DNA of 64,000 nt from NCBI RefSeq assembly GCF_014650775.1, contig NZ_BMVP01000001.1, positions 434,001 to 498,000 of the forward strand, in the 5' to 3' direction. The stretch comes from Streptomyces cirratus. Lineage in GTDB: Bacteria > Actinomycetota > Actinomycetes > Streptomycetales > Streptomycetaceae. Under the pieces are notes generated by a model that worked only from the letters and a program-made list of their open reading frames with translations, ran no database searches and was not told where the DNA came from. The translations under genes were made by a program, and so were the position numbers. Positions 24,060 to 32,982 of the stretch are shown one piece after another (positions within the stretch are counted from its first letter, which is position 1; each line of letters opens with the position of its first letter).

Positions 24060-27047
24060 CTACGAGCCGTAGAACAGGTCGTCCACCACCGCGCGGGCGC
24101 GGCGGGTGGTGCGGCGGTAGTCGTCCAGCATCTCCCCGACCGTACCCTCCGCGTAGCCCAGGTAGCGGCCGACGGCCCCCAGTTCGCGCGCCTCGGAGGG
24201 GAAGGTGTCCCCGGCGCGGCCGCGGACCAGCATGACGGCGTTGCGGACGCGGGTGGCCAGCACCCAGGCCTCGTCCAGGATCTGCGCCTCGTCGGCCGGG
24301 ATGAGGCCGGCCGCGTGCGCCGCGGCCAGGGCCTCTCGGGTCCGGGTCGTGCGCAGGCCCGGCTCGTTCCAGGCGTGGCGCATCTGCATCAGCTGGACCG
24401 TCCACTCGACGTCGCTGAGCCCGCCGCGGCCGAGTTTGGTGTGCAGGGTGGGGTCGGCGCCGCGCGGCATCCGTTCCGTCTCCATCCGGGCCTTGAGCCG
24501 GCGGATCTCGCGGACCGCGTTGTCGTCCAGGCCCTCGGCCGGGTAGCGCAGCGGGTCGATCAGGTCGATGAACCGGGCGCCGAGCCCGGAGTCGCCCGCG
24601 ACCGGTTCGGCGCGCAGCAGGGCCTGGCTCTCCCAGGTCAGCGACCAGCGGCGGTAGTACGCGGCGTAGGAGGCGATGGTGCGCACCAGCGGCCCGGACC
24701 GTCCCTCGGGCCGCAGGTCGGCGTCGATGAGCAGCGGCGGATCCGCGGTGGGCAGCTGGAGCAGCCTGCGCATCTCGGCGATCACGGCCTGGGCGGCTTT
24801 CGCGGCCTCCTGTTCGTCGACGCCCTCGCGGGGTTCGTGGACGAACAGGACGTCGGCGTCGGAACCGTAGCCGAGCTCGCGCCCGCCGAAGCGGCCGACG
24901 CCGATGACGGCGAAGCGGGTGGGCAGGGTGTCGCCCCAGTGGGACCGCACGGCGGCGCGCAGGGCTCCGCCGACGGTGGCCGCGGTGAGGTCGGAGAGGG
25001 CCCGTCCGACCCGGTCGACGAGGGCGCCGGGGTCCGTTTCGGCGGGGCTGTCCTCCGTGCCGTAGGAGGCGATGATGTCGGCGGCGGCGGTACGGAACAG
25101 CTCCCGGCGGCGGACCCCGCGGGCGGCGGCGACGGCGGTCTCCGGGTCCTCGGCGCGGCCCACCGCGGCCAGCACCTCCTGTTCGAGCGCCTCGTGCGTA
25201 CGGGGCTGGAGGCCTTCGGGGTCCCCGAGCAGCGCGACGGCCTCGGGTGCGCGCATCAGCAGGTCGGGGGCCAGGCGCCCGGCGGACAGGACGCGGGCGA
25301 GGTTCTCGGCGGCGGCGCCTTCGTCGCGCAGCAGCCGCAGGTACCAGGGAGTGCGGCCGAGGGCGTCGGAGACCTTGCGGAAGTTGAGGAGCCCGGCGTC
25401 GGGGTCGGCGGAGTCGGCGAACCAGCCCAGCATCACGGGCAGCAGGGTGCGCTGGATGGCGGCCTTGCGGCTGACGCCGGACGCAAGGGCCTCCAGGTGG
25501 CGCAGCGCGGTGGACGGGTCGGCGTAGCCGAGCGCTTCGAGGCGCTGGCCGGCGGCGCGCGGGGAGAGCCGGGTCTCGCCGGGGGTGAGCTGGGCGACGG
25601 CGTCGAGCAGCGGCCGGTAGAACAGCTTCTCGTGGAGGCGGCGGACGACGGAGGCGTGCCGGCGCCAGGCCTTGTTCAGTTCGGCGACGGGTTCGGTGCG
25701 CAGGCCCATGGACCGGCCCAGGCGCCGCAGGTCGTTCTCGTCCTCGGGCACGAGGTGGGTGCGGCGCAGCCGGTAGAGCTGGATGCGGTGCTCCATGGCG
25801 CGCAGGAAGCGGTACGCGTCGTGCAGCTGGGCGGCGTCGGCGCGGCCGACGTAGCCCCCGGCGGCGAGGGCGTGCAGGGCGTCGAGGGTGGTGCGGGAGT
25901 GGAGGGTGGCGTCGCTGCGGCCGTGCACGAGCTGGAGCAGCTGGACGGCGAACTCGACGTCGCGCAGCCCGCCGGGGCCGAGTTTCAGTTCCCGGTCGAC
26001 CTGGGCGGCGGGGATGTTGTCGACGACGCGGCGGCGCATCTTCTGGACGTCGGCGACGAAGTTCTCGCGTTCGGCGGCCTGCCACACGAGAGGAGTTATG
26101 GCCTCGATGTACTGGGCGCCGAGTTCGGGGTCGCCGGCTACGGCGCGCGCCTTGAGCAGCGCCTGGAACTCCCAGGTCTTCGCCCAGCGCTGGTAGTAGG
26201 CGAGGTGGGAGGCGAGGGTGCGCACCAGCGGGCCGTTGCGGCCTTCGGGGCGCAGGTTGGCGTCGACGGGCCAGATGGTTCCCTCGACAGTGGTCTCGGA
26301 GCAGATCCGCATGAGGTGGGAGGCGAGGCGGGTGGCGGCCTGGACGGCCTTGCCCTCGTCGGTCCCCTTGGCGGCGTCGCCGACGAAGATGACGTCCACG
26401 TCCGAGACGTAGTTGAGTTCGTTGCCGCCGCACTTGCCCATGGCGATGACGGCGAGGCGGCAGCAGGCCGCGTCCTCGGGGGCGGCGGCGCTCGCGATGC
26501 GCAGGGCCGCGCGGAGGGTGGCGGTGGCGAGGTCGGCGAGTTCGGCGGCGGTCTCGGCGACGTCGATGGTGCCGCAGACGTCGCGGGCGGCGATGGAGAG
26601 CAGGCAGCGGCGGTAGGCGATGCGCAGGGTGACGGGGTCGTGGGCGTCGGCGAGGCCGCGTTCGAAGTCGGCGAGGCCGGGGTGGAGGTCGGCGGCTTCG
26701 TAGGTGACGAGGGCGTGCCAGTCGCGGGGGTGGCGGGCGAGGTGGTCGGCGAGGGCTTCGGAGGCGCCGAGCACACCGAGCAGCCGGTCGCGCAGCGGCT
26801 TGGCGCTGAGCAGGGTGTCGAGGAGTACGGGCAGTTCGTCGGGCTGCTGCGCCTCGGCGAGCCGTACGAGGCCGAGGAGGGCGAGGTCGGGGTCGGCGGT
26901 GGCGCCGAGTGCGTCGAGGAGTACCGGGTCGGTCCGTACGGGGGCCAGCACCGCGCTCTCCAGCAGCCGGGCGGCGGCGGAGGGGTCGGTGAACCCGCTC
27001 CGCAGCAGCCGGATGAAGGTGCTGCTCCTGCGTCCCGGGACTGTCAT
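24060..27047 (-). CDS. glnE: Glutamine synthetase adenylyltransferase/deadenylase
   Basis: 995 aa, full length. Two related nucleotidyltransferase halves: the N-terminal deadenylating half with GKCGGNELNYVSDVDVIFV (near 209-227) and the C-terminal adenylylating half with GVGRFGGRELGYGSDADVLF, each followed by a helical domain, with a PII-responsive linker between. It adds or removes AMP on a tyrosine of GlnA-type glutamine synthetase according to nitrogen status. ATG start with GGAGG about 10 nt upstream. The glutamine synthetase gene 4 kb away is the usual Streptomyces neighbour but lacks the target tyrosine, so the real substrate is encoded elsewhere. Confidence 0.95.
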   Translation of the reverse strand: MTVPGRRSSTFIRLLRSGFTDPSAAARLLESAVLAPVRTDPVLLDALGATADPDLALLGLVRLAEAQQPDELPVLLDTLLSAKPLRDRLLGVLGASEALADHLARHPRDWHALVTYEAADLHPGLADFERGLADAHDPVTLRIAYRRCLLSIAARDVCGTIDVAETAAELADLATATLRAALRIASAAAPEDAACCRLAVIAMGKCGGNELNYVSDVDVIFVGDAAKGTDEGKAVQAATRLASHLMRICSETTVEGTIWPVDANLRPEGRNGPLVRTLASHLAYYQRWAKTWEFQALLKARAVAGDPELGAQYIEAITPLVWQAAERENFVADVQKMRRRVVDNIPAAQVDRELKLGPGGLRDVEFAVQLLQLVHGRSDATLHSRTTLDALHALAAGGYVGRADAAQLHDAYRFLRAMEHRIQLYRLRRTHLVPEDENDLRRLGRSMGLRTEPVAELNKAWRRHASVVRRLHEKLFYRPLLDAVAQLTPGETRLSPRAAGQRLEALGYADPSTALRHLEALASGVSRKAAIQRTLLPVMLGWFADSADPDAGLLNFRKVSDALGRTPWYLRLLRDEGAAAENLARVLSAGRLAPDLLMRAPEAVALLGDPEGLQPRTHEALEQEVLAAVGRAEDPETAVAAARGVRRRELFRTAAADIIASYGTEDSPAETDPGALVDRVGRALSDLTAATVGGALRAAVRSHWGDTLPTRFAVIGVGRFGGRELGYGSDADVLFVHEPREGVDEQEAAKAAQAVIAEMRRLLQLPTADPPLLIDADLRPEGRSGPLVRTIASYAAYYRRWSLTWESQALLRAEPVAGDSGLGARFIDLIDPLRYPAEGLDDNAVREIRRLKARMETERMPRGADPTLHTKLGRGGLSDVEWTVQLMQMRHAWNEPGLRTTRTREALAAAHAAGLIPADEAQILDEAWVLATRVRNAVMLVRGRAGDTFPSEARELGAVGRYLGYAEGTVGEMLDDYRRTTRRARAVVDDLFYGS

Positions 27048-27662
27048 CCCGCCGCCTCCCGCGTGCGTCGCTGCCGGGGTTGACCCGGCCGGCCGAGGTC
27101 TTGAGCCTATCCGGAGCGGCGGGACGGCTCACCGGGGCGCGGGGGCGCGCCGGCCCCGGCGGAAGGGGACGCCCGCTTGCGCCGGGCGGGGTCGACGTGG
27201 CCAACCTCACAGGCCCGGCGGCGTGTGCGGCGTCGGCGCCGCGCCGCCGGCGGGTGCGTCGGCCGCCGCTGCGGCCGCGCGGAGCGCGCTCCACGGCGGT
27301 GACCGGCGCAAACGCGCCTCGGCCGGGTGGCGCGGGGGCGGTGCGTACCCCGTTCGCCGGCCCGTGCGCGGGTCGGCGACAGCGGGCTCTAAATCACATA
27401 AATCTGTACAACTAAGACAAGTCGCCTATAACTCATTCAACGTGCCATATGGTGACGTAAGTTGGCCCGCTGGACGGGACAAAGGCGTCCGCATGGCGGG
27501 CAATTGCCTCGATCGAACCCGCACGAGGGACAATCACATCCGGTCGTTTTTCGGAAAGCACGAGTCATCGGCGACATCGATGAACCAAGTCGCCCGGATT
27601 GACCTCTCTTTGAGTGACCGCTTCGCGGTTCTTCCCGCCCGGAACGACCCCAAGGCGTGACC
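27048..27662. other. 615-bp intergenic region with an AT-rich promoter stretch
   Basis: No gene seen. 27048-27380 is ordinary GC-rich sequence. 27385-27475 is strikingly AT-rich for this genome and contains ATAAATCTGTACAACTAAG and TATAACTCATTC, with several TANNNT candidates. 27530-27660 has a CGTTTTTCGG stretch and the small hairpin GACCGC/GCGGTT (27617-27631) just before the deacetylase. Together this looks like a long, regulated promoter and leader for the secreted deacetylase. Confidence 0.5.
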
Positions 27663-29756
27663 ATGCCGATGACCCGCCGCCGCCTCATGCTGGCCGCCGC
27701 CCTGCTGCCCGTCCTGACGGTCGGCACCACTGGCGTACTCGCGATCGCCTCGGGCGAGCAGACCTCGGCCGAAGCCAGCCAGGACAAGCACCCCGCCGCG
27801 CCCGTCATACCCGCGAGCACAACGGCCGGCTCGGTGGTCCAGGTCGTGGCCCACCCCGACGACGACCTCTTCTTCCTGAACCCGGACCTCAGCCGGTCCC
27901 TGACCGCCGGAATCCCGGTCACGAGCGTGTACCTCACCTCCGGCGAGGCCGACGGCCGCAACGAGGCCGCGGGCGGCGCCGCCAAGGACCCCCAGCAGCC
28001 CGCCGACCGCGCGCACTACGCGGAGGCCCGGCAGAACGGCATCCGCTGCGCGTACGCGCAGATGGCGACCGGGGACCGCACGAGCGCGTGGCAGCGTACG
28101 GTCATACCCACCGTCGGCGGCGGCCAGGCCGAAGTCGACGTCCTCCTCGCCCACCCCCGGATCAACCTGGTCTGGCTGCAGATGCGCGAGGCCCGCAGCA
28201 CCACCGCCCCGACCCCCGAGAGCCTGCGCGGCCTGTGGAACGGCGAGATACCCGCCCTGGAGGCCCAGCTGGCCTCGGGCTCTCCCGTCACGGCGCCGTT
28301 CACGTACACCAAGGACCAGGTGGTACAGGTCATAGCCGGGGTCCTGACGAAGTACCGTCCGACGACGATACGGATGCAGGACCCGACCCCCGGCCGGGAC
28401 CAGGTCACCGGCACGTACACCGACCACCAGGACCACATGTACGGCGCGCGCTTCGTCCAGGCCGGCTACGCCGCCTACGCCCGCCAGACCAGCGACCGCC
28501 CCCACTTCACGGTCCAGAACTACCTCGGCTACCACACGGGCAGCCTCCCGCACTCGCTGGACCCGCAGACCGCCGAGACGAAGATCGGCTACCTCAAGAC
28601 CTACGCCTGGCTGGACCACGAGAACTACTGCGGCAGCGTCGCCGGCTGCGGCGACCGGAAGGTGGCGGGCAGCCCCACCGGCCGCAACTGGGCCCAGTCG
28701 CTGCGCTACGCCCGCGCCGACAACACCTCCTGGATGACGGAGGGCGTCCGCGGCCGGCTCTACGCCTTCGCGGTGCTCGACGGCCGGCTGGCGCTCTGGA
28801 CCCGGGAGCCCGCCGGCATGTGGAGCGCCCCGGTCCTCCTGCCCGGCGAGGGCATCGACCCCGGCGTCTTCGCCACCCGCCTTCCCGACGGCCGGGTCAC
28901 CGTCGTCGCGACCCGCACCACGTTCGGCGAGCGGGGCAAGGACTACCGCCGCGAGGTCGTCACCCTCAGCCAGGCGGCGCCCGGCGGCCCGTTCGGCGCC
29001 TGGCAGTCGCTCGGCACCCCCGAGGCGGCGGACGAGCCCGGCACCTCGGCGGTCAGTGCCCCCGCGGCAGTCGTCGGCGCGGACGGCCGGCTGACGGTGT
29101 ACCTGCGCGACTCCCGCCGGACCCTGCGCGCCTGCGTCCAGGAGCCCTCGGGCGGCTTCGGCGAGTGGCAGCACCTGGGCGGCGCCGACCTGCAGAGCGA
29201 CCCTGCGGTGGCGGTGGACGCCGCCGGCCGGCGCCACGTCTACGCCACCACCAGCACCTCCGTCCTCGCCTGGACGCAGGCCGCCCCGGACGCCCCCCTC
29301 CAGGGCCCGTTCCAGACGAACCTCCCCGCCACCACGGTTCCGCTCACCGCGGCCGCCGAGGGCGCGGGCGTCCGGCTCTACTTCCGCCGCCCCGACTCGG
29401 GCGTGGTCCGCAGCGCGCTGGTCACCGCGGGCCCGGGCAAGCCCCAGGTGTCCGCCGTCACCGAGTCCGGCGGCCGGGCCGGCTACGGCGCGGTCGGTGT
29501 CGCGGGCCGCCTCCTGACGGGCCGCGCCGACAGCGGCACCGTCGGCACCACCTCGGCCGGCGGCCCGCCCGCCTGGACGGAATCCCGCATGCTCTACAAC
29601 GGCGCGCCGTCCGCCACCGTCGACCGCACGGGCTCCACGACGACGGCGGTCCTCGGCCTCGACGCCGCGCTCCACACGATCACCACCCCGCCCACGGGTA
29701 CCACCAGCCCCGTCTGGCACCCGGCGGTCTTCCCCGCCCAGGCGCCCCTGACCTGA
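27663..29756 (+). CDS. Secreted PIG-L-family deacetylase with beta-propeller lectin-like domain
   Basis: 697 aa. Signal peptide (about 1-33, Arg-Arg-Arg then hydrophobic; possibly Tat). PIG-L/LmbE domain about 55-300: AHPDDD zinc/catalytic motif, LTSGEADGRNE, and DHQDHMYGAR carrying the zinc histidine. The remaining 400 residues contain repeated blocks such as LALWTREPAGMWSAPVLL, FGAWQSLG and GFGEWQHLGG, typical of PLL/tachylectin-like propellers that bind glycans. It probably removes N-acetyl groups from a cell-surface or environmental polysaccharide. ATG 27663 is preferred over GTG 27657 because AAGG (27652-27655) is correctly spaced only for the ATG. Confidence 0.85.
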   Translation: MPMTRRRLMLAAALLPVLTVGTTGVLAIASGEQTSAEASQDKHPAAPVIPASTTAGSVVQVVAHPDDDLFFLNPDLSRSLTAGIPVTSVYLTSGEADGRNEAAGGAAKDPQQPADRAHYAEARQNGIRCAYAQMATGDRTSAWQRTVIPTVGGGQAEVDVLLAHPRINLVWLQMREARSTTAPTPESLRGLWNGEIPALEAQLASGSPVTAPFTYTKDQVVQVIAGVLTKYRPTTIRMQDPTPGRDQVTGTYTDHQDHMYGARFVQAGYAAYARQTSDRPHFTVQNYLGYHTGSLPHSLDPQTAETKIGYLKTYAWLDHENYCGSVAGCGDRKVAGSPTGRNWAQSLRYARADNTSWMTEGVRGRLYAFAVLDGRLALWTREPAGMWSAPVLLPGEGIDPGVFATRLPDGRVTVVATRTTFGERGKDYRREVVTLSQAAPGGPFGAWQSLGTPEAADEPGTSAVSAPAAVVGADGRLTVYLRDSRRTLRACVQEPSGGFGEWQHLGGADLQSDPAVAVDAAGRRHVYATTSTSVLAWTQAAPDAPLQGPFQTNLPATTVPLTAAAEGAGVRLYFRRPDSGVVRSALVTAGPGKPQVSAVTESGGRAGYGAVGVAGRLLTGRADSGTVGTTSAGGPPAWTESRMLYNGAPSATVDRTGSTTTAVLGLDAALHTITTPPTGTTSPVWHPAVFPAQAPLT

Positions 29757-29824
29757 CGGCCCCCGGCCCCTCCTGCGGCGCCCGGCACCCCAAGTTCTCG
29801 GCGAGCGAAGTGGTGCCGTGTCCT

Positions 29825-29861
29825 CCGGCATGCGTCCCGCCATGTTCCGGACGCATGCTGG
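29825..29861. repeat. 13-bp inverted repeat upstream of the SnoaL-like gene
   Basis: CCGGCATGCGTCC and GGACGCATGCTGG, 11 bp apart, one mismatch. It is 68 bp after the deacetylase stop and 112 bp before the next start. It may terminate the deacetylase transcript or serve as an operator for the next gene. Confidence 0.5.
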
Positions 29862-29972
29862 AAGGACCAAGACGCACCTGGCTGCGGCGCAGGGGGTCCT
29901 GTGACATCGCTTGTCGCCGCTGCGACACATCAGAGGGCCTTTGGCCTTCAGCGTGACCACGAGGAGCACGCG

Positions 29973-30776
29973 ATGTCGGATCAGTTGAACGCCGCACTTT
30001 CGGGGCAGGCCCCCACAGCGCTTGCCGAAGACGTCTCTCTCGCGACTCCACTGGCCGCACCCCGCATCGCCGGTCGTGACGCCGTTTCGGCCGCTCTCGG
30101 CACGTACCAGCGGGCCCTCGGCGCGCCTGAGGCAACAGCCGGCCTCAAGGGAGACGCGGTGGAGGGGGTCGTCTACAGCGCAAGCCCCGGCGGACGGGAG
30201 ACGGAGATCGCGGCACTGGCCCGGACCGACTCCGCGGGCCTGATCACCACCATCGACGCCTACGGCCGGCCGTGGCCGTTCATGGCCGCTCTGCGCGAAG
30301 TGATCGCGAAGACCGACCCCGCTCTCGCGGACCCGAACCTCGGAACCGGACCGTACGCCCCGCAAGGGCCGACGCCGGATTGGGTTGATCATCCGGCCGT
30401 CCCGCCGCTGGCGCAGGATGTCACCCTGTACTCCCCGATCCTGAGCGAAGAGCCGACAGGGAAGGCTGTCGTCGGGCCCGTCCTCGAAGCCGCGGCGAAG
30501 AGCTTCAGCGACCTCAAGGTTCGTGCCGTCCTCGACATCGAGGGCCGATCGGGATTCACAGTGGTGATCGACGAACTCGTGGACGGTCACGTACAGCAGC
30601 TCGTGGAGATGTTCACCCTCAACGATGCGGGCGAGGTCGGGGGGATCCGCATCTTCACCCGCCCGTGGCTCGTGACAGCACATTTCCGGAAGAACATGTA
30701 CGCCCTGCTCAAAGAAACGCTCGGCCCCGAATTCTGGGAGGGGCCCGACCCGCAAGGCCCCTTGCCCACCCCATGA
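29973..30776 (+). CDS. Tandem SnoaL/NTF2-like protein
   Basis: 267 aa, soluble. Two related halves: LAEDVSLATPLAAPRIAGRD near 18 and LAQDVTLYSPILSEEPTGK near 151 open the same NTF2-type barrel, in each case followed by a helix and strands; the second ends with LVDGHVQQLVEMFTLNDAGEVGGIRIFTRP, a classic SnoaL_2 pattern. A fused pair of such cone-shaped pockets could act on a hydrophobic small molecule; no catalytic residue can be named. The ATG 29973 has GAGGAG 6 nt upstream; an open frame upstream (from 29901) lacks one. Codon use is less GC-extreme than neighbours, hinting at later acquisition. Confidence 0.7.
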   Translation: MSDQLNAALSGQAPTALAEDVSLATPLAAPRIAGRDAVSAALGTYQRALGAPEATAGLKGDAVEGVVYSASPGGRETEIAALARTDSAGLITTIDAYGRPWPFMAALREVIAKTDPALADPNLGTGPYAPQGPTPDWVDHPAVPPLAQDVTLYSPILSEEPTGKAVVGPVLEAAAKSFSDLKVRAVLDIEGRSGFTVVIDELVDGHVQQLVEMFTLNDAGEVGGIRIFTRPWLVTAHFRKNMYALLKETLGPEFWEGPDPQGPLPTP

Positions 30777-30837
30777 CATGAGGCCCCCGCGGGGACGCAC
30801 TCATCCCGGCATCCCACGAACCCCGGGTGAGACGGGT

Positions 30838-30868
30838 CCGGGCCGGCGGCTGAGTGCCGTCGGCCCGG
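30838..30868. terminator. Terminator between SnoaL-like gene and glutamine synthetase
   Basis: CCGGGCCGGCGG (30838-30849) pairs with CCGTCGGCCCGG (30857-30868), one mismatch, between two convergent genes. Confidence 0.65.
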
Positions 30869-30905
30869 GGTGCCGTCTGACTGGGGTACCGCCGCTGACC
30901 TGCGG

Positions 30906-32267
30906 TTACAGCACCGGCATCATCTTGCGGAGCTCGAAGGCAGTGACCTCGGAGCGGTACTCCTCCCACTCCTGCTTCTTGTTGCGCAGGAAGAAGTCGA
31001 AGACGTGCTCGCCGAGCGTTTCGGCGACCAGTTCGCTGCGCTCCATCAGGGAGATGGCCTCGCCGAGGTTCTGGGGCAGGGGTTCGATGCCCATCGCACG
31101 GCGTTCGGCGTCGGAGAGCGCCCAGACGTCGTCATCGGCACCGGCCGGGAGTTCGTAGCCCTCCTCGATGCCCTTGAGGCCCGCCGCGAGGAGGACGGCG
31201 TACGTCAGGTACGGGTTGGCGCCGGAGTCGATCGAACGGACCTCGATGCGGGAGGAGCCGGTCTTGCCCGGCTTGTACATCGGGACGCGGATCAGCGCCG
31301 AGCGGTTGTTGTGGCCCCAGCAGATGTACGAGGGGGCCTCGCCGCCCGAGCCGGCGGTGCGGGAGGAGCCGCCCCAGATGCGCTTGTAGGAGTTGACCCA
31401 CTGGTTGGTGACGGCGGCGGTTTCCGCGGCGTGCCTGAGCAGGCCCGCGATGAAGGACCGGCCGACCTTCGAGAGCTGGTACTCGGCGCCCGACTCGTAG
31501 AACGCGTTGCGGTCGCCCTCGAAGAGGGAGAGGTGGGTGTGCATGCCCGAGCCCGGGTACTCCGAGAACGGCTTCGGCATGAAGGTGGCCTGCACGCCCT
31601 GCTCCAGGGCGACCTGCTTCATGACCAGGCGGAAGGTCATGATGTTGTCGGCCGTGGACAGCGCGTCGGCGTAGCGCAGGTCGATCTCCTGCTGGCCGGG
31701 TGCGCCCTCGTGATGGCTGAACTCGACCGAGATGCCCATGGATTCAAGCATCGTGATCGCCTGGCGGCGGAAGTCCATGCCGACGTTCTGCGGGGTGTGG
31801 TCGAAGTAGCCGGAATTGTCCGCGGGCACCGGGCGGGTGCCGTCCAGCGGCTTGTCCTTGAGCAGGAAGAACTCGATCTCCGGGTGGGTGTAGAAGGTGA
31901 AGCCCAGGTCGGAGGTCTTGTTGAGGATGCGCTTGAGGACGTAGCGGGGGTCCGCGTACGACGGGGAGCCGTCCGGCATCAGGATGTCGCAGAACATCCG
32001 CGCGGTCCCGGGGGCCTCGGCGCGCCACGGCAGTATCTGGAAGGTGCCCGGATCCGGCTTGGCGATCATGTCGGATTCGTAGACGCGCGCGAAGCCCTCG
32101 ATCGCGGAACCGTCGAAGCCGATGCCCTCGTCGAAGGCCTGCTCCAGTTCCGCGGGCGCGACGGCGACGGACTTGAGGAAGCCCAGCACGTCGGTGAACC
32201 ACAGGCGCACGAAGCGGATGTCACGCTCCTCAAGCGTCCGGAGGACGAATTCCTGCTGCTTGTCCAT
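30906..32267 (-). CDS. glnA2: Glutamine synthetase-type ligase (GlnA2, gamma-glutamylpolyamine synthetase type)
   Basis: 453 aa, GS-I fold. Metal and substrate motifs: DGSAIEGFARVYESD, EIEFFL, GSGMHTHLS, and RIEVRSIDSGANPYL. At the place where adenylylated enzymes carry an NLYDLP-type tyrosine, this protein reads DVWALSDAE, so GlnE cannot regulate it. The length and context (downstream of glnE) match S. coelicolor GlnA2, which has been assigned gamma-glutamylpolyamine synthetase activity in polyamine breakdown. Start at ATG 32267 with GAGGATGAAGG upstream. Inferred substrate is therefore glutamate plus a polyamine and ATP rather than ammonia. Confidence 0.88.
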   Translation of the reverse strand: MDKQQEFVLRTLEERDIRFVRLWFTDVLGFLKSVAVAPAELEQAFDEGIGFDGSAIEGFARVYESDMIAKPDPGTFQILPWRAEAPGTARMFCDILMPDGSPSYADPRYVLKRILNKTSDLGFTFYTHPEIEFFLLKDKPLDGTRPVPADNSGYFDHTPQNVGMDFRRQAITMLESMGISVEFSHHEGAPGQQEIDLRYADALSTADNIMTFRLVMKQVALEQGVQATFMPKPFSEYPGSGMHTHLSLFEGDRNAFYESGAEYQLSKVGRSFIAGLLRHAAETAAVTNQWVNSYKRIWGGSSRTAGSGGEAPSYICWGHNNRSALIRVPMYKPGKTGSSRIEVRSIDSGANPYLTYAVLLAAGLKGIEEGYELPAGADDDVWALSDAERRAMGIEPLPQNLGEAISLMERSELVAETLGEHVFDFFLRNKKQEWEEYRSEVTAFELRKMMPVL

Positions 32268-32439
32268 GCCTTCATCCTCGCAGTTCAGACGACGTGTGCA
32301 CCACCGGTCCCCGGAGGGGGGCACAGTCGGGCCGTCCCAGTATCGCCACCCGTGGTTTCCGCCACATTACGCACCCCTGAAAGCTCGTGGCACCCCCGCA
32401 CTGACCGCGGGCCGGTCATGAGCATTACCATCTGCGGCC

Positions 32440-32904
32440 ATGGGGGGCAGGAAGCACACGGAGCTCGGGGGCCACACCGGTCCCCCGCCCCGGCGTGCCG
32501 CCCCGTCGGCCGCGCTGACGGCCCTGGCCGCCGCGCTCGCCCTCGGGGTACTGCTGTGGGGTACCGCGTTCCCCTGCGCGGGGGGTGTGCGGTCCCACGT
32601 GTCGCCGACGGCGGTCGCGGCGGCGGGGGCGCACGAGCCGGCGCGCGGAGGGGCGTACGACCCTGCGCGCGGCCAGACGCACGGCCCGGCGCACGCCGGC
32701 TGCGTGGCCCCGCACGAGCTGCCCGGCTGCTCCCCCCGCTCCGATACGCCTCCTGCCGTACTGCCCGTCCCGCCGTCGGCCCTCGCCGCGGTGGGGGCCG
32801 GGGCGGTGGTGGCCGTGCGCCCCGCGCACGCCGGGCCCGTCCGGGCACCGGGTGCGCTCGCCCGCGCCCCCGACCTGCACGCCCTCCAGGTTTTGCGGAC
32901 CTGA
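32440..32904 (+). CDS. Small secreted or anchored hypothetical protein
   Basis: 154 aa. One hydrophobic segment at about 22-46 (AALTALAAALALGVLLWGTAF) acts as signal or anchor; the outside part is Ala/Pro/His-rich with two or three cysteines and ends in DLHALQVLRT, a C-terminal signature I have seen in Streptomyces small membrane proteins of unknown function (DUF6153-like). TACCAT at 32426-32431 is 8 nt before the ATG, so it is probably leaderless. It is followed by DUF3105 and DUF305 genes on the same strand. Confidence 0.65.
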   Translation: MGGRKHTELGGHTGPPPRRAAPSAALTALAAALALGVLLWGTAFPCAGGVRSHVSPTAVAAAGAHEPARGGAYDPARGQTHGPAHAGCVAPHELPGCSPRSDTPPAVLPVPPSALAAVGAGAVVAVRPAHAGPVRAPGALARAPDLHALQVLRT

Positions 32905-32982
32905 CGCCGTCGGGCGCCGCCCGGCGTGCGCCCCTCGTAGCGGAACCGCCTTCCACCCCCCTCAGCAGAAGGAACAGGGCAC

